Positions 31,632 to 40,723 of a stretch of DNA of 47,572 nt are shown in pieces; the stretch's first letter is position 1, and each line of letters opens with the position of its first letter. The notes beneath the pieces were generated by a model that made no database searches, was not told the origin of the DNA, and was given only the letters and a program-made list of their open reading frames with translations. Source of the stretch: JBHIEE01 sp046760445 (GTDB lineage Bacteria > Acidobacteriota > Aminicenantia > JdFR-78). The position numbers were made by a program, and so were the translations under genes. The stretch is from NCBI GenBank assembly GCA_046760445.1, contig JBHIEE010000007.1, positions 1 to 47,572 of the forward strand, read 5' to 3'.

Positions 31632-33194
31632 TTATTTTGTCTCATTTTTTATATATCTCTTTCTTAATTCCCGATGTAAGATTTTACCAGTGCTTGTCCG
31701 AGGCATCTTTTCTGGTGCGATGAAATCAACTGATTTCGGCTTCTTAAACCCAGCCATTTTCCCTTTACAATATTGAATAATTTCCTGTTCAGTGGCTGTT
31801 TCATTATCTTTTAAAATGACTACTGCTTTCACTTCTTCACCCCATTTTTCATCTGGCACACCAATAACAGCTACATCAAATACTTTAGGATGGTGTGCGA
31901 TTATCTCTTCAATCTCTGAAGGATAAATATGTTCTCCTCCAGTAATAATCATGTTATCTTTTCTGTCAACAAGATAATAATAACCATCTTCATCCTGTTT
32001 AGCCATATCCCTAGCGGTGAAATATTCTCCCTGAAAAGCTTCTTTAGTCTTTTCTGGCATTTTATAATATCCATCAAAAAGCATAGGACCTTTGGAATAG
32101 AGTTCTCCTACTTGACCGATAGGAATTTCATTTCCTTCCTCATCAAGAAGTTTAATGCAATCTGTCCCACAGGATTCACGGCCTATGGAGCCTAATTTAG
32201 TGAGTTGCTCGTGAGGTTTAAGAACAGTCACTATTCCAGCCTCTGTTGAGCCATAACCTTCATAAAGCTCTACTCCTTTGAAAAATTCCATTATTCCTTT
32301 TTTAATTTCTTTCCTGGCAGGAGCAGAAGAACAAAGCAACTTCTTGATTGAGCTTACATCATATTTCTTTCTTTCTTCTTCAGGCACATTCAAAATCAGA
32401 TTATAATGAGTTGGGATTAAAGAGATAAAAGTTATTTTTTCCTTCTCAATTATTTTTAAAATCTCAATAGGATCAAATTCTCGAGAAGGATGAAGGTAAA
32501 CAGAACTTCCAATATATGTGAAAGAGAATGAGAAAAATGTGGAATTAACGTGGCATAACGGTAAAATATTCAGACAAATATCATGTTCAGTAAAACCAAA
32601 ATCAACGCTATTTATGAGATAAAAAGCAACATAAGATTCATGAGAACGAAGAACTCCTTTAGGCTTGCCTGTAGTTCCAGAGGTATAGAGAAGAACCCAG
32701 GTATCTTCTGGAGCAACCTTTACTTCTGGCTCCTCTTCAGAACATACAGTTAAAAGTTCTTCATAATTTTGATAACCTTTTGGTGTTTTTTCTCCTACAG
32801 CAATGTAACTCTTTATATTTTTCAATTGCCCTTTTATAGAATTAACAGTAGGACAGAACTCTTCATGAACTATAAATGCCTTGGCATCAGAATTGTTAGC
32901 AATATATTCAATCTCAGGACCTATAAGGCGGAAATTTACTGGATTTATAACAATTCCAGTTTTGGCAGTAGCTAAATATAACTCAACTATTTCAACGCAA
33001 TTTTCAAGGAGACAGGATATCTTATCTCCTTTTTTTAAACCTATCCTGAGAAGTGCATGAGCTAATCGATTTACTCTTAAATTTAGCTGGCTGAAAGTGA
33101 GCTCTCTTTCTTTTTCTTTAAAGGCAATTTTATTAGGATACTTTTTAGCATTTACTTTTAATATTTGTCCTAAATTTAGCCAGGGTACACCCAT
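31632..33194 (-). CDS. AMP-forming acyl-CoA ligase (possibly aromatic or alicyclic acid)
   Basis: The 520-residue enzyme has the P-loop YTSGTTGKPKG (170-180), the acyl/adenylate motif YEGYGSTEAG, the hinge DGYYYLVDRKDNMIITGGEHIYP and the catalytic lysine K504 in STGKILHRE. It converts a carboxylic acid, ATP and CoA to acyl-CoA, AMP and PPi. In this locus the expected substrate is benzoate, a hydroxylated benzoate, cyclohexane carboxylate or an aldehyde-derived acid from the AOR step. The core motif is of the fatty/medium-chain ligase type rather than the YSSGSTG form of typical benzoate-CoA ligases. Substrate cannot be fixed from sequence. Confidence 0.85.
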   Translation of the reverse strand: MGVPWLNLGQILKVNAKKYPNKIAFKEKERELTFSQLNLRVNRLAHALLRIGLKKGDKISCLLENCVEIVELYLATAKTGIVINPVNFRLIGPEIEYIANNSDAKAFIVHEEFCPTVNSIKGQLKNIKSYIAVGEKTPKGYQNYEELLTVCSEEEPEVKVAPEDTWVLLYTSGTTGKPKGVLRSHESYVAFYLINSVDFGFTEHDICLNILPLCHVNSTFFSFSFTYIGSSVYLHPSREFDPIEILKIIEKEKITFISLIPTHYNLILNVPEEERKKYDVSSIKKLLCSSAPARKEIKKGIMEFFKGVELYEGYGSTEAGIVTVLKPHEQLTKLGSIGRESCGTDCIKLLDEEGNEIPIGQVGELYSKGPMLFDGYYKMPEKTKEAFQGEYFTARDMAKQDEDGYYYLVDRKDNMIITGGEHIYPSEIEEIIAHHPKVFDVAVIGVPDEKWGEEVKAVVILKDNETATEQEIIQYCKGKMAGFKKPKSVDFIAPEKMPRTSTGKILHRELRKRYIKNETK

Positions 33195-33257
33195 TTTAAT
33201 ACCTCTTTAGCTCTTTGAACCTTTTCGACTTTGAAAACCCTTACTTTACTATTAATC

Positions 33258-35342
33258 TTAAATTCTAATCCTGGCATCAACTACTTTACCTTCTTTACCT
33301 TTTTGGTATGCTATGTAAGGATTCAAATCCAGCTCTCTAATAGCAGGGATATCAGTAACTAATTGAGACACTCTTAACAGAATTTCGGAAATTTTCTCGA
33401 TATCTATGCTCTTTTTTCCCCTCACACCTTTTAATAGGGAATAGCCTTTAATGGATTGAATCATATCTAAGCTTTCAGATTTGGTGAGAGGGGCAATTTT
33501 AAAAATTACATCCCTTATAATCTCGACAAATATCCCTCCCAGCCCAAACATAATAACATATCCCATATTCTCTACAAATTTAGCTCCAATGATGATTTCT
33601 CTTCCTTCGGGAAGATACTCTTGGATGAGATACCTAACTCCTTTTTTCTCAAAATTAGATTTTAACGAATTCCATTCTTTAATTAATTCTTCTTTATTTT
33701 TAATATTTAAAACCACACCGCTAGCCTCACTTTTATGAACTATGCTTTCATCATCTATTTTAAGGACAATGGGATATCCAATATTTTGAGCCACCTCAAG
33801 ACATTGGTTGAGATTTTTTTCTATTCCCCAATTGGCTACTGGTATCTTATAACAAGAAAGTAGATTGTATACTTCCCTGGCTTTAAGAAAGTCTCTCTTT
33901 TCCTCTCTTGCTTTGTCCATTATAGCCTTAGCCTCTGATTTATTAACATCTTCAAAGGGAATAATCTCATCCTCTTTTTTATTTCTATATTCACTATAAT
34001 TCACCATAGCGATTAGAACTTTAGCCGCTATTTCAGCAAAATCATAACTAGGCACACCACTCCTTCTAATTATTTTCAAAGTTTTTTCCCATTTTAATTT
34101 ATCTGTCATAATAACTCCAATAATAGGTTTTTCTGCTTTTTCATTCGTCTGGGCGATCTGACGCGCTACTCCCTCACAGTCAACAAAAAAAGGAGTGATG
34201 AAATTGACTAAAATAGAATCTATATTTTTATCTTGGAGCAAAGCATTGATAGTTACCCCATAATGTTCAGGTAAAGCACTAGCTAAAACATCAATAGGAT
34301 TACTGACTATTGCTTCTGGAAAAAGATTTTCCTTCAAAATTTGTTGTGTTTTTTCTGATAATTTTGGTAAATGTAGACCAGCTTCAATACATCCATCAGC
34401 AGCAATCACTCCTGGTCCACCTGCATTAGTAATGATAGCCACATTGCGACCTTTAGGAAGGGGTTGAGTAGCAAAAGCTATAGCTGCTTGACAGAGTTCA
34501 TCCTGTTGGCGAAAATTGACAATACCACATTTCTCAAAAATAAGCTCAATGGGTATTTCCTCCTTCATCAAGTGGCCAGTGTGAGAAGCCACAGCCATAG
34601 TGCCCTCCTTAGTTCTACCTGTTTTCATACCGAGAATTGGCTTATAATTAGTGACTTCTTTAGCCACTTCCATAAATTCTCGAGGATGGGTTAAGCTTTC
34701 GATATGCAGGATGATAACCTTTGTTTGATCCTCTTCTGCCCAATAGCTCAGGATCTCAGGTATGCTTATATCACAAGCATTTCCGTTAGAGGCATACATT
34801 CTAAAGCCTACTCCAAGGGAGGAAAGACGCTGATTGATTACTTCCCCTACGCCCCCGCTTTGAGCTACAATAGAAATATTTCCTGGTTGCAATCGAGTAA
34901 AAGTGAAGTTGCAATAGGCTCTGACTTTATCATCAGAATTCATAATACCTTGACAATTTGGTCCAAATATTCTCACTCCATACTTTTTCCCAATCTTAAC
35001 GATTTTTTGTTCAAGTTCAATCCCCTCACCACCAATCTCTGAAAAACCGGCAGTATTAATAATTACTACCTTAACCCCTTTTTTACCACACTCCTCCAAA
35101 ACCATTGGAACAAGAGTATTTTTAACCACAATATGAGCTAAATCAACCTCATCGGGAATATCCATAATCGATTCATAAGCTTTAAAATTTTCAATATAAT
35201 CTGCTTTAGGATTGACGGGATATATTTTCCCTCTAAATTCAGCATTAATTAAGTTTCGTAATATTCGATAGCCTATGGTTAATTCTCTCGATGAAGCACC
35301 TATAATGGCTACTGATTTTGGCTTAAATAAAAAATCTAACAA
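33258..35342 (-). CDS. ADP-forming acyl-CoA (acetyl-CoA) synthetase, alpha-beta fusion
   Basis: A 694-residue fused nucleoside-diphosphate-forming acyl-CoA synthetase. The alpha part has a CoA-binding Rossmann fold (SVAIIGASS, 10-18), FGPNCQG (126-132), QSGGVGE and the phospho-histidine H254 in ASHTGH. The beta part is an ATP-grasp domain from about residue 475 to the end (YPIVLKIDDESIVHKSEASGV). The enzyme makes ATP directly from acyl-CoA, ADP and phosphate. In anaerobes this is the energy-yielding end of acetyl-CoA or aryl-CoA metabolism. The start is one base from the activase stop, so the genes are translationally coupled, an unusual pairing. Confidence 0.9.
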   Translation of the reverse strand: MLDFLFKPKSVAIIGASSRELTIGYRILRNLINAEFRGKIYPVNPKADYIENFKAYESIMDIPDEVDLAHIVVKNTLVPMVLEECGKKGVKVVIINTAGFSEIGGEGIELEQKIVKIGKKYGVRIFGPNCQGIMNSDDKVRAYCNFTFTRLQPGNISIVAQSGGVGEVINQRLSSLGVGFRMYASNGNACDISIPEILSYWAEEDQTKVIILHIESLTHPREFMEVAKEVTNYKPILGMKTGRTKEGTMAVASHTGHLMKEEIPIELIFEKCGIVNFRQQDELCQAAIAFATQPLPKGRNVAIITNAGGPGVIAADGCIEAGLHLPKLSEKTQQILKENLFPEAIVSNPIDVLASALPEHYGVTINALLQDKNIDSILVNFITPFFVDCEGVARQIAQTNEKAEKPIIGVIMTDKLKWEKTLKIIRRSGVPSYDFAEIAAKVLIAMVNYSEYRNKKEDEIIPFEDVNKSEAKAIMDKAREEKRDFLKAREVYNLLSCYKIPVANWGIEKNLNQCLEVAQNIGYPIVLKIDDESIVHKSEASGVVLNIKNKEELIKEWNSLKSNFEKKGVRYLIQEYLPEGREIIIGAKFVENMGYVIMFGLGGIFVEIIRDVIFKIAPLTKSESLDMIQSIKGYSLLKGVRGKKSIDIEKISEILLRVSQLVTDIPAIRELDLNPYIAYQKGKEGKVVDARIRI

Positions 35343-35343
35343 A

Positions 35344-36120
35344 TTAACCTCTTCTTGTTTCTAAGGCAAATAAGGCCGCACCAAATGCCCCAATCATTTG
35401 AGGATAAGGAGGAACAAATATTTTCTTTTTTAGCCTTTTTTCAAACATTTCAACTAAAATTGAATTGTAAGCAATCACTCCACCAGTCATGACCACATTC
35501 CCCTCTAAGGAATCCATTTCAAGTATTCTTTTTATAACTGAACCATAGATTCCTTTAATTAAATCTTCCACCTTTGTCCCTTCTCTTATTCTGGATAAAA
35601 TTTCAGTAGAAGTAAATACAGTACAATAGCTTCCAATTTCTACTCTTTGAGTGGATTTTCGAGCTAAATTATTTAAGTTATCTATCGGAATATTTAATCT
35701 ATTGGCAATTTCTTCCAAAAAAGCACCAGTGCCGGCTGCACATTTTCTATTCATCTTGAAACTTATTCTTTTGCCCTTTTCATCCATTTTCACAATCTTG
35801 CTGTCTTGGCCGCCTATGTCTACCACTATATGAGCTTTAGGATGATAGTAAAAGCTTCCTTTACCATGACAGGCAATTTCTGTCACCATCTCATCGGCAA
35901 AGGAAATATTTCTCCTTCCATACCCTGTGACTATAATATATTTTATCTCACTTTTAGTCAGATTGGCTAATTCTTTTGCTTTCACAAAAGCCGATTCTGC
36001 TGCTTCTCTAAAGTCTACGCCAGATTTTCTGACATGGAGACCTACTATCTCTTTTTTTTCATTGATGATTACTGCTTTGGTAGCTGAAGCCCCAATATCT
36101 ATTCCAGCAAAATATCTCAT
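35344..36120 (-). CDS. BadF/BcrA/HgdC-type ATPase activase
   Basis: A 258-residue ASKHA-fold ATPase with the phosphate-1 loop GIDIGASATKAVI (6-18), phosphate-2 loop VDIGGQDSKIV (100-110) and the interfacial [4Fe-4S] ligands C127 (NRKCAAGTGAF) and C166 (IGSYCTVF). Homodimeric activases of this type inject single low-potential electrons, driven by ATP hydrolysis, into 2-hydroxyacyl-CoA dehydratases, class I benzoyl-CoA reductases or double-cubane proteins. At 258 residues it fits HgdC/BcrD-size proteins. A second activase (BcrA partner) is absent. Its probable client is the dehydratase-family subunit 368 bases upstream. Confidence 0.88.
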   Translation of the reverse strand: MRYFAGIDIGASATKAVIINEKKEIVGLHVRKSGVDFREAAESAFVKAKELANLTKSEIKYIIVTGYGRRNISFADEMVTEIACHGKGSFYYHPKAHIVVDIGGQDSKIVKMDEKGKRISFKMNRKCAAGTGAFLEEIANRLNIPIDNLNNLARKSTQRVEIGSYCTVFTSTEILSRIREGTKVEDLIKGIYGSVIKRILEMDSLEGNVVMTGGVIAYNSILVEMFEKRLKKKIFVPPYPQMIGAFGAALFALETRRG

Positions 36121-36130
36121 ATTATTTTAT

Positions 36131-36464
36131 GGTTCCTATCCAGATTGTGTGGGTAATTTATCCCCAAGTCAGTAATTAAATCCCAATTTCTCATAGTCTT
36201 CAAAAAACCCAAAGTTCAAAATCCCTGCCTGCTGGCAGGCAGGTAAATGCCAAGTGAATGTCAAATGACTAAATGCCAAAACCGTGAAGTGTGAAGCGTA
36301 AATCGTAAGGTATTATTTATCACTTTACTCTTTACTCCTTACTCTTTACGATTTACATTTGTCATTTGCCTTCGTCTTGAGCTCAGGCCGAAAGGAGCTT
36401 TATCATTTGAACTTTTCGTATAGCGATAACCTCTCTATTATCCTCTTATCCACACAAATGGGGG
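36131..36464 (+). repeat. Full copy of the dispersed element between activase and reductase genes
   Basis: Same order as at 29134: GTTCCTATCCAGATTGTG, TAATTTATCCCCA, a middle of tcaaaatcc words, a tight 20-bp hairpin CCTGCCTGC-TG-GCAGGCAGG (36224-36243, absent from the other copy), the taaatcgtaag/cttactctttacgattta inverted pair, GAGCTCAGGCCGAAAGG, and the right end with TTATCCACA at 36446-36454. No gene is seen in this 368-base gap. Confidence 0.85.
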
Positions 36465-36488
36465 TTATATTTGTGTTTATTCGTGGTT

Positions 36489-37730
36489 TCATTTTCCTTC
36501 CAATTGCTCGATAAAAGCCTCTATATTAGTTCTTGCTTGTTCCTCAGAATAGCATCGCAAATCATTCAAGTCGCCATTAAGAGTTAAACTGGAAATTCCC
36601 AAGCGTTTCCGTATTCTCTCCGGCATTCCATAGCGATTATTGGTATTATTAGGACAGGTCTTAGCGTCATGGAAAATAATTCCATCAATATGGAATATAT
36701 TGATCATTTCTTCAAGGTATTTTTCCTTAAATTCATCAGATCGGACAATAAAAAGTTCAGTATAAGCTTGAGCCATAGTGTTAAAGGGATTTTCAGGGTC
36801 AAAAGCATCAAAAATCCAGCTATTGCAATAAGTGGAAGCAACAACACAAGTTTTAAGTGATATAAAAAGTTCTGATAACTCTCTTAATTTACCCCAAATA
36901 GGCATACCTTCCCAATACAATCTAAATTTTTCTCCATCGACAGCCGCAATTTGATTAGATACTCTCTCTTCCATTTCATTTAAGAGCAATTCATAATAGT
37001 CAATGGCTATCTGGGTACCTCTTAGAACAACTGCGGGTCCCATATGAATAGTTCCATCAAAAAAGGTCAAAGGAGATGGAATAGAAATAGCGGTTTCTAA
37101 AACTTTCTTCCACAATTTAGTGCATTCTTTAGATAAAGAAATGACTTTTCTCAACTCATCGAGATCAAACTTTTTCCCAGAGATTTTCTCCAAGGGAGCT
37201 ACCATATCTTTCATCTGCTGAGCAATGCTTCTAATATGAGCATCAGTTATTTCACCCACACCACGATGAGTACTTATCCCTAAGATAGGAACATTGAATT
37301 CCCGTGCGTAAAAGGAAAACCAATCTCGTACATCCCGACATTGATTGGTATTAAAAACTAATACATCTGGTTTAGGTATGCTTTCAATTCCCGGATATGC
37401 TTTTGAAAGAGGAGTCTCCTTTTTGAGATAAGCACCGATGTCGGCAGTTAGATAAGAACAAATATCAGGGGAATAACCAATCGCATTAGCTAAAGGAATA
37501 TAATCATTAGCTGTTCTAGTTGTCCCTAAAATAGCACTATGGTTTTCAGGAAAATGAATAAGAAATCCTAAGCTTCTTAAGAGTTCAACTGGCCCAACGC
37601 TTGAACACCAGGCCACTTTAGGATTTCCTGCTTTTGAGGCCTGGTCTAATTCATAGTAATAATCTGCCATAATCCGTTTCATCTCTTTTGTAGCGTTAAT
37701 TGACTTCCGTTTAGTGCTTTTCTCTGACAT
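36489..37730 (-). CDS. BcrB/HgdB-type benzoyl-CoA reductase / 2-hydroxyacyl-CoA dehydratase family protein
   Basis: The 413-residue protein has the family's cluster-ligand pattern: C91 in YSPDICSYLTADIG, C131 in TNQCRDV and C359 in AKTCPN, with further C42, C295 and C302. The blocks VVLRGTQIAIDYYELL and LYWEGMPIWGKLREL match the BcrB/BadE side of benzoyl-CoA reductases. Together with the activase it would perform an ATP-driven low-potential reduction; with Oah, Had and Dch nearby, ring reduction of an aryl-CoA is the obvious candidate. A BcrC-type partner and second activase are not in the window, so it may act as a homodimer, like double-cubane-cluster proteins, or pair with subunits encoded elsewhere. 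Confidence 0.8.
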   Translation of the reverse strand: MSEKSTKRKSINATKEMKRIMADYYYELDQASKAGNPKVAWCSSVGPVELLRSLGFLIHFPENHSAILGTTRTANDYIPLANAIGYSPDICSYLTADIGAYLKKETPLSKAYPGIESIPKPDVLVFNTNQCRDVRDWFSFYAREFNVPILGISTHRGVGEITDAHIRSIAQQMKDMVAPLEKISGKKFDLDELRKVISLSKECTKLWKKVLETAISIPSPLTFFDGTIHMGPAVVLRGTQIAIDYYELLLNEMEERVSNQIAAVDGEKFRLYWEGMPIWGKLRELSELFISLKTCVVASTYCNSWIFDAFDPENPFNTMAQAYTELFIVRSDEFKEKYLEEMINIFHIDGIIFHDAKTCPNNTNNRYGMPERIRKRLGISSLTLNGDLNDLRCYSEEQARTNIEAFIEQLEGK

Positions 37731-37892
37731 TACGAAAATTATCTCCTTATTCTAAATAAGAATTTAAAATTTGTTTATTATTTCGGGGTTTAAGAGTTAG
37801 GATTTTTATTTATCATTTTGTCTCCTTACTTGCTATATCTGGATTTTAGCTCATTTATTCCTTTAACAAAATAACAATAATGTTTTCCTGAG

Positions 37893-37937
37893 TCAAGCTT
37901 TCGAGTACTTGACAAAGATTTTATTAAACAGTATTAT
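37893..37937 (+). promoter_or_regulatory. Promoter and putative operator in the divergent catabolic intergenic region
   Basis: TTGACA (37909-37914), 17-base spacer and TATTAT (37932-37937) face the oah gene, with a predicted leader of about 90 bases. An imperfect 20-bp palindrome, TCAAG...CTTGA (37893-37912), overlaps the -35 box and could bind a repressor. The 303-base gap between the reductase-family and oah genes holds nothing else I can name; a minus-strand promoter is not clear. Confidence 0.6.
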
Positions 37938-38033
37938 TTAATTTCTCATGCTTCGGGCTGAACAAAAACTCAGTTTAGACGAAGATATTCAAATAAAAAG
38001 ATAATCACATACCAATCAAAAAGGAGGGATAAT

Positions 38034-39164
38034 ATGGTTTTAGAGTGGTTACCAAGGGATAAAGAAATAAAAGATCACTCTCTATGGGGGAAAGAACATT
38101 GGGGAACGAAGCCTCCCTGTACAATGTATGAAAAGAAACCTATTCTTGATCCTGAAGGGAAAGAAATAGAGGAGTTGTATACAGCGTGGATTACACTTAA
38201 TAATCCAGATCAATATAACTCTTACACTACCAATATGGTAAAAGGAATAATTGCTGGATTTCAAAATGCTTCTCTGGACAGAAGTGTGGTAGCTGTGGTG
38301 TTTACAGCTGTAGGCAATAAGGCTTTCTGTACTGGTGGAAATACTAAAGAATATGCTGAATACTACACTAGAAGACCACAAGAATATGGAGAATATATGG
38401 ACTTATTCAATGGAATGGTTGATTCTATTTTGATGTGCAAAAAACCTACCATATGTAGAGTGAATGGGATGAGGATTGCTGGTGGTCAAGAGATTGGAAT
38501 GGCTTGCGACATTACAGTGTCAGCAGATACTGCTATTTTTGGTCAAGCTGGCCCAAGACATGGTTCTGCACCTGATGGCGGCTCATCAGATTTCTTGCCG
38601 TGGTATCTGAGCATAGAAGATGCTCTATGGAGTTGTATCTCCTGTGAATTTTGGAGTGCTTATAAAATGAAGAGACTGGGATTGATTAGTAAAGTTGAAC
38701 CTGTGATTAAACAAGAAGGCAAATTTATCCGCAATCCAGCTGTGATTACTGACAGATATATAGAGGATGGAGAGATTGTCTATGGTGAATTTGTTAAAGG
38801 TGAAGAAGGGAAAAAAGCTCGAGCCTTTTTAAAAACAGCATCAATTGATTTTGAGCTTTTGGATAGAGCAGTTAATGACATTATTTGGACATTTACCAAT
38901 TTAATGCCTGCCTGTTTGATAAAATCTATTGATAGTGTTCGAGCTAAAAAGAAATTCTTCTGGGATCATGCTAAAAATTATAATCGTCATTGGTTGGCAG
39001 CCAATATGGCTACTGAAGCCTTTATGGGTTTCCATGCCTTTAATACAAAAAAGATAACCGGCAAAGATGTGATTGATTTTATAAAATACCGTCAACTCTT
39101 AGCTAAGGGTCGCGAGATGGATGATCTCTTCATGGAAGAGGTCCTTGCTAAACCCAAAAAGTAA
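38034..39164 (+). CDS. oah: 6-oxocyclohex-1-ene-1-carbonyl-CoA hydrolase
   Basis: Oah (also BamA) is the crotonase-family enzyme that hydrates and hydrolytically opens 6-oxocyclohex-1-ene-1-carbonyl-CoA to 3-hydroxypimelyl-CoA; its gene is a marker for anaerobic benzoyl-CoA degradation. The 376-residue protein carries the family-specific blocks NNPDQYNSYTTNMVKGII, GNKAFCTGGNTKEYAEYY, RVNGMRIAGGQEIGMACD, GQAGPRHGSAPDGGSSDFLP and FWSAYKMKRLGLISKV, and the C-terminal FNTKKITGKDVIDFIKYRQL. These are far closer to Oah than to ordinary enoyl-CoA hydratases. AAGGAGGG precedes the ATG. It leads the plus-strand catabolic arm. Confidence 0.95.
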   Translation: MVLEWLPRDKEIKDHSLWGKEHWGTKPPCTMYEKKPILDPEGKEIEELYTAWITLNNPDQYNSYTTNMVKGIIAGFQNASLDRSVVAVVFTAVGNKAFCTGGNTKEYAEYYTRRPQEYGEYMDLFNGMVDSILMCKKPTICRVNGMRIAGGQEIGMACDITVSADTAIFGQAGPRHGSAPDGGSSDFLPWYLSIEDALWSCISCEFWSAYKMKRLGLISKVEPVIKQEGKFIRNPAVITDRYIEDGEIVYGEFVKGEEGKKARAFLKTASIDFELLDRAVNDIIWTFTNLMPACLIKSIDSVRAKKKFFWDHAKNYNRHWLAANMATEAFMGFHAFNTKKITGKDVIDFIKYRQLLAKGREMDDLFMEEVLAKPKK

Positions 39165-39184
39165 TGAAAATTTCAAATCACAAA

Positions 39185-39465
39185 AACATTAAATCGTGAA
39201 GAGTAAGGAGTAAAGAGTAAAGTGATAAACAACACCTTGCGATTTACACTTCTTAGATTTGACATTTAGTCATTTGACATTCATTTGGCATTTGGATTTT
39301 GGACTTTGGATTTTTTGATAAGCATAATAATTGTTTTGGTCATTTGCCCTCGTCCTAAGGCCTCGAGCCGAAGGGGGCATTGGGTATTGTTTGCCTCGCA
39401 CCGAGTGCTCGGCACGAGGTGGGATTTGATGCTTGGTGCTTGGGATTTAGTAAAGTAGGAGCTTA
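39185..39465 (-). repeat. Inverted, rearranged dispersed-element copy before the first thiolase gene
   Basis: Holds aatcgtgaagagtaaggagt and agagtaaagtgataaaca words (the complement of the 29271-29345 block), then tgacatttagtcatttgaca and tttggactttggatttt, then the GGTCATTTGCCCTCGTCCTA GC-rich block in the same orientation as at 26144. CTCGCACCGAGTGCTCGGCACGAG forms another hairpin (about 39393-39417). No gene is seen in this 305-base gap. Confidence 0.75.
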
Positions 39466-39469
39466 AAAG

Positions 39470-40720
39470 ATGAAAGTAAAAAAAGAGATATTTCGTATAC
39501 CGAAAACGGTTAGAGGTGGTGGTCCTTTATTGATGAAAGAAAAAAGAAAAAAAATAGTATTTCTTTCAGCTACCCGGACACCTTTCGGTGAAGTAGGAGG
39601 AGCTTTCAAAGATATGCCACCAATAGAACTTGGTGCCTATGCTGCCAGAGCTGCTATTAAAAAGGCAGGTTTGGAAGACAGAACAGCCTTAATTGACGAG
39701 TCAATTTTTGGGAATGCTATGCATACCAGTATCGATTCTCATTATGGTGCCCGTCATGTTGGACTTAGATCTGGGTTGAGTATCTTTGCTCCTGGCCTAA
39801 CTGTAAATCGGCTCTGTTTTTCAGGTGGCGAAGCAGTTATTCAGGGTGCTAAACAGATAATCCTTGATGAAGCTGAAATTGTATTAGTAGGTGGCTATGA
39901 AAGCACAAGTCAATCTCCAACTTTGCAATATGGTTCTGCTTTTGGTTATCCATATATGGCTGGAGCAAAGGTTTATTCTCTTTTCAAAGATGGATTAAAT
40001 GATACCTATATAGATACAGATATGATGAGCACTGCTGAGAATTTAGCTAAATTGTACGGAGTGACTCGTCAGGATGCTGATGAATTTGCTCTTTCCTCCC
40101 AGCAAAAAGCAAGGGATGCTAAAACAAAAGGTCGTTTAGCCAAGGAAATCACTCCGGTGAGATTGAAAACAAGAAGAGGCGAGATAGTTGTTTCTGAAGA
40201 TGAACATCCTCGGCCAGATACAACTTTGGAAGAGCTTGTGAGGTTGCACGCTGTAAAACCTGGAGGAATACACACTGGAGGAAACTCAAGTGGCATTGTT
40301 GATGGAGGAGCGGCTTTGATTATGACAACTGAAAAAAAAGCTAAAGAATTAGGCCTGGAACCAATTGGAGAGCTCATCTCATGGGGAACAGCAGCCGTGG
40401 ATCCTCATTATATGGGAATTGGGCCAGTTCCAGCCTGTAAAATAACCTTAAAGAGAGCAGGATTAACTCTAAAAGATATGAAACACATAGAAATAAACGA
40501 AGCTTTTGCTGGACAGTATTTAGCGGTAGAAAGAGAACTTGATTTAGACCGTTCCAAAGTAAATGTCAATGGCGGAGCTATTGCTTTAGGTCATCCTTTG
40601 GGTGCCACAGGTGCAAGATTAATCACTGCCCTTTTAACTTTGGGGGGCTTAGGCCTAGCCTCAGCTTGTATTGGTGGAGGTCAAGGTGGAGCTGTTATTG
40701 TTGAAAGCTATTTATCATAA
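39470..40720 (+). CDS. Acetyl-CoA acetyltransferase-type thiolase (first copy)
   Basis: A 416-residue thiolase with the nucleophilic C116 in NRLCFSGGE, the INEAFAGQYLA block, the base histidine in ALGHPLGATGAR and the second cysteine in ACIGGGQGG. It cleaves a 3-oxoacyl-CoA with CoA. In this operon it would act on 3-oxopimelyl-CoA or on shorter products of ring-opened intermediates. Two starts are possible: 39470 (GTAGGAGC nine bases upstream) and 39533 (MKEKRKKIVFLS, where the homologous part begins). The extra 21 residues of the longer form look non-homologous. Confidence 0.92.
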   Translation: MKVKKEIFRIPKTVRGGGPLLMKEKRKKIVFLSATRTPFGEVGGAFKDMPPIELGAYAARAAIKKAGLEDRTALIDESIFGNAMHTSIDSHYGARHVGLRSGLSIFAPGLTVNRLCFSGGEAVIQGAKQIILDEAEIVLVGGYESTSQSPTLQYGSAFGYPYMAGAKVYSLFKDGLNDTYIDTDMMSTAENLAKLYGVTRQDADEFALSSQQKARDAKTKGRLAKEITPVRLKTRRGEIVVSEDEHPRPDTTLEELVRLHAVKPGGIHTGGNSSGIVDGGAALIMTTEKKAKELGLEPIGELISWGTAAVDPHYMGIGPVPACKITLKRAGLTLKDMKHIEINEAFAGQYLAVERELDLDRSKVNVNGGAIALGHPLGATGARLITALLTLGGLGLASACIGGGQGGAVIVESYLS

Positions 40721-40723
40721 AAA

